Shown: piece after piece, positions 1 through 5,712 of the stretch
Layout of the letters: each line of letters starts with the position of its first letter
Numbering within the stretch: position 1 is the stretch's first letter
Translations under genes and position numbers: made by a program
Source of the DNA: an uncultured Treponema sp.
GTDB taxonomy: Bacteria; Spirochaetota; Spirochaetia; Treponematales; Treponemataceae
DNA: 5,712 nucleotides
NCBI GenBank assembly: GCA_905236315.1
Contig: CAJOPO010000487.1
Coordinates: 1 to 5,712 of the forward strand
Direction of reading: 5' to 3'
The notes under the pieces: generated by a model
The model's database searches: none
Told to the model about the DNA's origin: nothing
What the model saw: the letters and a program-made list of their open reading frames with translations, nothing else

Positions 1-2318
<2,318 letters not shown>

Positions 2319-2334
2319 AATTTCTACCGTCTAT

Positions 2335-2339
2335 CTCCT
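2335..2339 (-). promoter_or_regulatory. Shine-Dalgarno AGGAG of aepY with unusually long spacing
   Basis: AGGAG directly follows the aepX TAG stop and is the only good ribosome-binding match before aepY. It stands 16 bases from the ATG, against the usual 5-10. No closer ATG, GTG or TTG in frame exists; ATT immediately before the ATG is the only other codon that could be considered. The weak GGTAG closer to the start could act instead. The spacing may lower initiation at aepY or make it depend on ribosomes finishing aepX. Confidence 0.5.
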
Positions 2340-2341
2340 AA

Positions 2342-3640
2342 CTACTTCGTACCTGGAATTAGTTCCAAAATCTCCTTAATAGGCATACACATATCATTTA
2401 CTTCAAGACTGCGCTCCGCACGCAAAATAGTTTCCGCACATTTTTTCATAGCGGGATAAGAAGCCCTAAGCATGTGATTTGCATAAATAACAATGTTTGC
2501 GCCCCAGCTTTCTAATTCTTTTTCTGTAAATTGATTATACGTGGTAGGCACAAGCACTAAAGGAATATTTTCGTATTCACTGCGGAACTTTTTGCAGAAG
2601 TCCTTTATGTCTTCCCCACTTTTATCTTTTGAATGAATCATCACGCCGTCGGCACCTGCCTTTACAGCCGCAAATGCTTTTGCTATAGCCGCGTCCACAC
2701 CATAGCCTGCAATGATTTCTTCTATGCGTGCTATAATCATAAAGTCTTTTGTTACCTGAGCGCGCTTTCCTGCGCTGATTTTCTCGCAGAATTCCTCTTC
2801 CGTTGCCAAAACCTGCTTTGCCGCTGTTCCAAACAAGGAATTCTTCTTAAGCCCCTTTTTATCTTCTATTATGACCGCACTCACACCGTTTCGCTCTAAG
2901 GTCCTAACGGTAAAAACAAAATGCTCTGGTATTCCGCCTGTGTCTCCATCGTAGATAATGGGCTTTGTGGTACATTCAAGTATGTCAGTAAGACTCTGCA
3001 TTCTTGTAGTTAAATCTACGGCTTCAATATCGGGCTTTCCCTTGCTTGTGGAATCTGTGAGCGAAGACGACCACATACCGTCAAACTGATGTATTCCGTC
3101 ATCTTTTTCTATGCAAACGTTTTCTGCAATCAAGCCCGATAGCCCTGAATGTGCCTCTAAAATGCGCACAAGGGGCTTTGCTTTAAGCAAGCGGCGTAAG
3201 GCAGCCCTGCGTATGTCTGGAGTGGTTCCTATTGTTTTAGCATTATCGGCAAGAGCTGTAGAGTTTATCCCCTGCGTATATGGGATTTCTACTATTTCGC
3301 CATTCCAGTCTTTTATCGTAGTAAAACACTCTTCCCTCATCTTAGAAAGATAGTTAGTCTTCCAGTCGTCCCCGTGAATCATAATGTCTGGTCTATATTT
3401 CTTTAGGTTAGGGATATAGCTCCAAGTTTCTTGAGGAACCACGCGGGAAACGCCTTTTATGTTTTCTATTACTTGCTTTCTCTGGTCATAGCTTAAATAT
3501 GGTAGACGCTTATGGCTCACAATGGCACTGTCCGTAAGTAGCCCTACAGTCAGCTCACCATACTTTGCGCCCTCTGTAATGATGTTTATAATTCCAGGAT
3601 GAATAATATCGCCTGTAATGCCTACGTAAACTGTTTTCAT
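2342..3640 (-). CDS. aepX: phosphoenolpyruvate mutase with N-terminal cytidylyltransferase-like domain
   Basis: This 432-residue protein (also called Ppm) forms the C-P bond by converting phosphoenolpyruvate to phosphonopyruvate. Residues 1-135 are a HxGH-type (glycerol-3-phosphate cytidylyltransferase-like) domain: YVGITGDIIHPGI (5-17), LSYDQRKQVIENIKGV (49-64), HGDDWK (89-94) and INSTAL (125-130, the ISSTxL position). The last His of HxGH is Ile17, so nucleotidyl transfer may be lost. Residues about 140-432 are the mutase barrel of the isocitrate lyase superfamily: SSLTDSTSKGKPD, Mg-binding DGDTGG (231-236), and the diagnostic EDKxGxKxNS motif as EDKKGLKKNS (259-268), all intact. HxGH-domain fusions are common in mutases of this family. 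The start has AGGGGG eight bases upstream, buried in a hairpin (3643-3675). The gene sits 46 bp after the upstream fusion gene and is clearly in the same operon. Confidence 0.97.
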   Translation of the reverse strand: MKTVYVGITGDIIHPGIINIITEGAKYGELTVGLLTDSAIVSHKRLPYLSYDQRKQVIENIKGVSRVVPQETWSYIPNLKKYRPDIMIHGDDWKTNYLSKMREECFTTIKDWNGEIVEIPYTQGINSTALADNAKTIGTTPDIRRAALRRLLKAKPLVRILEAHSGLSGLIAENVCIEKDDGIHQFDGMWSSSLTDSTSKGKPDIEAVDLTTRMQSLTDILECTTKPIIYDGDTGGIPEHFVFTVRTLERNGVSAVIIEDKKGLKKNSLFGTAAKQVLATEEEFCEKISAGKRAQVTKDFMIIARIEEIIAGYGVDAAIAKAFAAVKAGADGVMIHSKDKSGEDIKDFCKKFRSEYENIPLVLVPTTYNQFTEKELESWGANIVIYANHMLRASYPAMKKCAETILRAERSLEVNDMCMPIKEILELIPGTK

Positions 3641-3642
3641 GC

Positions 3643-3675
3643 TGCTATCCCCCTTTTACTGCAAGAGGAATAGCA
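3643..3675 (-). promoter_or_regulatory. intercistronic hairpin burying the aepX ribosome-binding site
   Basis: On the transcribed strand TGCTATTCCTCTT pairs with AAGGGGGATAGCA: 13 consecutive pairs, two of them G-U, around a seven-base loop GCAGTAA. The 3' arm contains the whole aepX Shine-Dalgarno run (AGGGGG, 3649-3654) and ends two bases before the ATG. No T-run follows, so it is not an ordinary terminator. The likely effect is to block aepX initiation until ribosomes from the upstream gene disturb the 5' arm. That arm begins 11 bases after the upstream stop codon. Pairing was checked by hand; folding energy was not computed. Confidence 0.65.
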
Positions 3676-3686
3676 TTTTTGCCCTT

Positions 3687-5522
3687 CTAAGACAAAAGCT
3701 CGCTTAACGCATGGAGAAGCCTGTCGTTGTCTGCTTTGTTCCTGATTGCAATGCGAATATAGTTTCCATTCTGAAAGCCCTTCTTGTCCGAAAGGTCTTT
3801 TATAAATATGTTGTAGCGAGAGATAAGCTTCTCGCATAAGGTGGCAGAAGAGATCGAGGTGGGGAGCTTGCAAAGTAGATAATTTGCGCTGCTGGGGAAT
3901 GGTTTTATACCCCCCCCCATAATATTAGACAACGCGGTGTAGAATCTACTCCTTTCATCAGCTATTGCGTCACAAGCTGCACTATAGAACTTTGAATACT
4001 TTTCATATATCTGCATAAAGTATTCCCCAAAGGAATTTATATTCCAGATGGAATTTGTTTTCTTTACTTTTTCAACGAGTTCCGCATTGCCACTTGCAAG
4101 CACTCCTAGCCTAAGACCTGGCACGCCGTAACTTTTGCTTATCGACTTTATTACTATGAGATTTGTAAACTCTTGTAATATTTCTTGATTAATCAGTGTG
4201 TAGCGGTTTTCTCTTTGTGCAAAGTCTATAAAACTCTCGTCAAAGATTAGTGTTGCCCCTAGTGCCTTTAGTTCTTTAAGAAGATTAAGAGCGTCATCTT
4301 TTGCAATAAAATTACCCGATGGGTTATCAGGATTTATGAGCAATACGCTTTTTGCTCCTGTTTCTTTTACGGTACGAATAATATCCTCTGCCGTGTAAGC
4401 GAATGTTTCTTTATCTACAGGAACTGCAACAATCTCTGCATTAGTAAAACGCGCTGGGTATTCATTAAACGTGGGGAAAGGAATAGCAATCTTGCCTGTA
4501 ATATTTTTGCAGAATGAAGAAATCAGTTCTGCAGCTCCATTACCCACCGCTATGTTTTCTGGCAATACTTTAAATATCTTACCAGCAAGTAGGCTCTGCT
4601 CTGCCGCTCCACTTGGATACTGCGTAAGGAGGGTTTCAAAGTTACATTCTAGTTCCCTCACAAGATTTTTAGGCGGAAAGTATGGATTTACTAAGTAGCA
4701 GAAGTCGAGTAACTGCGGGAATCTCCAGTAGCCACCATAGCGTCTTTGTAATAGTTTGATTTTGTTTGTGCTATCTGAAAAGCGTGTCTCTGCAATAGCA
4801 AGGTCTGCGGGGTCATCAATCTCATACCACGCTTCTCCTGGTACTACAAAGCCTTTTAGCGTTTTTGTGTCAAGCAGTGTGAGGACTTTTAGGACAGTTT
4901 CATAATATTCATTCTTTCCGAATGCTGTTTGATATGCTTCTAAGAATGGAATATAATACTGCCTAGAAAAATCCTTTGATAGCTTGTATATGTTGACAGT
5001 CTTATAGTAGTCTTTTATGTCTTCCCACTTAAAATGAGCCTTGTCTAGCATACCAACAATGTTTGTCTCTGAGTCTAGCAGTGTGCAGGTTCCGTCCATC
5101 CAGTTTTCAAAGGGAGAAACAACGGCTAGGTTCTTTTCTGGATTATTGATTATGTCGCAGATAATCTGCTTATTAAAAATGAGGTCGCTTTCTAAAAGGA
5201 TGGTATCATCAGCGGTAAGACAGTGTTTTGCAAGATAGAGAGAATATATATTGTTAGTTTTGTCGTATACAGAGTTTTCTATATATTCAATCTGCATGCC
5301 GTTTAGATTGCTTTCGTTGAACTTGGATGCAATAAAGTCTTTTAGGACATCTCCCCTGTAGCCAATTACAAGCGTAAACTTTTTTATGCCTGCACTAACA
5401 AGGGCTTCTATGGCATATTCAATCAGTGCCTTTCCGTTTACCTGCACCATACATTTTGTGCCATTTTTAGTATATCTTCCTAAACGTTTACCCATGCCTG
5501 CGGCTAACATTAATGCTTGCAT
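3687..5522 (-). CDS. LicC-like nucleotidyltransferase fused to class I/II (HisC/CobD-like) aminotransferase
   Basis: This 611-residue protein has two domains. Residues 1-250 resemble LicC phosphocholine cytidylyltransferase and PntC: LMLAAGMGKRLG (4-15), K23, DKTNNIYSLYLAK (87-99), LLESDLIF (109-116, D113) and YEIDDPADLAIAE (233-245). From about 270 a fold-type I PLP enzyme follows: LDFCYLVNPYFPP, AVGNGAAELI (325-334, PLP phosphate loop), NPDNPSG (397-403), DESFIDFA (D428), SKSYGVPGLRLG with PLP-lysine K463 and R471, and NYIRIAIRN (R590). The VNPYFPP/GNGAAELI pattern leans towards CobD-type phospho-amino-acid decarboxylases, but histidinol-phosphate-type transaminases cannot be excluded. Probable role: make and activate with CTP a small amino-phosphonate or phospho-amine. 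It is the first gene of the operon. The start has GAGGA at 5530-5534, seven bases upstream. A G9 run encodes G536-G538 and could shift the frame. The exact substrate is unknown. Confidence 0.88.
   Translation of the reverse strand: MQALMLAAGMGKRLGRYTKNGTKCMVQVNGKALIEYAIEALVSAGIKKFTLVIGYRGDVLKDFIASKFNESNLNGMQIEYIENSVYDKTNNIYSLYLAKHCLTADDTILLESDLIFNKQIICDIINNPEKNLAVVSPFENWMDGTCTLLDSETNIVGMLDKAHFKWEDIKDYYKTVNIYKLSKDFSRQYYIPFLEAYQTAFGKNEYYETVLKVLTLLDTKTLKGFVVPGEAWYEIDDPADLAIAETRFSDSTNKIKLLQRRYGGYWRFPQLLDFCYLVNPYFPPKNLVRELECNFETLLTQYPSGAAEQSLLAGKIFKVLPENIAVGNGAAELISSFCKNITGKIAIPFPTFNEYPARFTNAEIVAVPVDKETFAYTAEDIIRTVKETGAKSVLLINPDNPSGNFIAKDDALNLLKELKALGATLIFDESFIDFAQRENRYTLINQEILQEFTNLIVIKSISKSYGVPGLRLGVLASGNAELVEKVKKTNSIWNINSFGEYFMQIYEKYSKFYSAACDAIADERSRFYTALSNIMGGGIKPFPSSANYLLCKLPTSISSATLCEKLISRYNIFIKDLSDKKGFQNGNYIRIAIRNKADNDRLLHALSELLS
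3910..3918 (-). repeat. nine-base poly-G tract inside the first gene
   Basis: The coding strand reads AT-GGGGGGGGG-TATAAAA, encoding Met535 and Gly536-538 near the C-terminal end of the aminotransferase domain. The frame present here gives the full protein. Loss of one G gives GTA TAA and a 538-residue product. Gain of one G opens a frame that runs to 3637 and gives 628 residues with a different last 90. Runs of this length are prone to slippage, and poly-G tracts are used for phase variation in Treponema pallidum and other bacteria. No variation can be seen from a single sequence. Confidence 0.75.
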
Positions 5523-5560
5523 ATTTACGTCCTCATTTTATTTTTAGGGAATACTATTAA

Positions 5561-5589
5561 ACTATATAATAAAAGTGTTTTTTTAGCAA
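5561..5589 (-). promoter_or_regulatory. putative sigma70-type promoter of the phosphonate operon
   Basis: On the minus strand a -35-like TTGCTA (5589-5584) and a -10-like TATAGT (5566-5561) are separated by exactly 17 bases. The spacer begins with an A-run; counting the last A of TTGCTA the run is seven long. The site lies about 40 bp upstream of the first ATG. The match is four of six at -35 and five of six at -10. It is the best candidate in the upstream region, but the region is AT-rich and chance matches are likely. Confidence 0.5.
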
Positions 5590-5630
5590 GGGAATGGACA
5601 GGATAAAATAGAATTTAGTGGTTAGTGATG

Positions 5631-5673
5631 GGAACCTCGAAAAACTCCCTTTCAGAAAGTTTTTCGAGGTTCC
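5631..5673. repeat. perfect 16-bp inverted repeat, long hairpin
   Basis: GGAACCTCGAAAAACT (5631-5646) and AGTTTTTCGAGGTTCC (5658-5673) are exact reverse complements around an 11-base loop. A and T runs lie inside the stem and no T-run follows on either strand, so this is not a canonical Rho-independent terminator. It could still end transcription coming from outside the window, or be a copy of a dispersed intergenic element. It lies upstream of the operon promoter. Confidence 0.85.
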
Positions 5674-5678
5674 TGCGA

Positions 5679-5711
5679 GTTGTAAGTCGCTATAATAGCG
5701 CGACTTACAAC
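5679..5711. repeat. perfect 12-bp inverted repeat with TATAAT in the centre
   Basis: GTTGTAAGTCGC (5679-5690) and GCGACTTACAAC (5700-5711) are exact reverse complements with loop TATAATAGC. The centre can also fold as CGCTA/TAGCG around TAA. It begins five bases after the preceding hairpin and reaches the window edge, so its outer context is unknown. It may be a second hairpin of a terminator or repeat cluster, or an operator over a promoter-like TATAAT. The sequence alone does not decide. Confidence 0.75.
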
Positions 5712-5712
5712 A

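Noticed and set aside
3643..3675. Rho-independent terminator between the first gene and aepX
   Set aside because: The stem is followed directly by the aepX start codon with no T-run, so a translational role is more likely.
3637..3873. A separate 78-codon minus-strand gene between the fusion gene and aepX
   Set aside because: It overlaps the conserved C-terminus of the fusion protein, starts with a TTG without a Shine-Dalgarno, and has no recognisable family. It is considered only as a possible frameshift extension.
2633..5238. Rightward open frames at 2633-2899, 3111-3353, 4471-4698 and 5041-5238
   Set aside because: They are antisense shadows of aepX and the first fusion gene, whose translations match known families throughout.
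5679..5711. Integron attC site suggested by GTT...AAC ends
   Set aside because: The ends GTTGTAA and TTACAAC do not fit the GTTRRRY/RYYYAAC core consensus, and no integrase or cassette structure is visible.

Overview
The window holds one leftward (minus-strand) operon of four tightly packed genes for making a nucleotide-activated C-P (phosphonate) compound. In transcription order these are: a LicC-like nucleotidyltransferase fused to a class I/II aminotransferase (5522-3687); phosphoenolpyruvate mutase with an N-terminal cytidylyltransferase-like domain (aepX/ppm, 3640-2342); phosphonopyruvate decarboxylase (aepY/ppd, 2318-1173); and a PntC-type nucleotidyltransferase fused to a class V 2-aminoethylphosphonate (AEP) transaminase (1180 down to the window edge, incomplete at its 3' end). 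Intergenic gaps are 46 bp, 23 bp and an 8-bp overlap. The only sizeable non-coding stretch is the 190 bp upstream of the first gene (5523-5712), which carries a plausible sigma70-type promoter and two strong inverted repeats.

Pathway: AepX isomerises phosphoenolpyruvate to phosphonopyruvate, AepY decarboxylates it to phosphonoacetaldehyde, the class V transaminase makes AEP, and its fused nucleotidyltransferase is expected to make CMP-AEP for transfer to a lipid or cell-surface glycan. The first gene repeats the 'nucleotidyltransferase + PLP enzyme' design with an unrelated aminotransferase fold, so the operon may make a second activated amino-phosphonate or phospho-amine, or run a second route to the same one. 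The transferase that would use the activated product is not in the window.

The most notable signals lie at the junction of the first two genes. A run of nine G sits inside the first gene. A one-base loss would stop translation almost at once. A one-base gain would open a frame running past the normal stop and ending in an ATGA overlap with the aepX start. Just upstream of aepX, a 13-bp hairpin buries its Shine-Dalgarno sequence, and the lengthened frame would be translated straight through that hairpin. This looks like a possible phase-variation and translational-coupling switch. The nucleotidyltransferase domain of AepX also has HPGI in place of the expected HxGH, so it may be inactive.

Organism: moderate GC, recognisable Shine-Dalgarno sites (unlike most Bacteroidetes) and a gene set resembling the phosphonate cluster I recall from Treponema denticola suggest a spirochaete of the Treponema group; a Firmicute is an alternative. 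This is inference, and no taxonomic marker gene is present.
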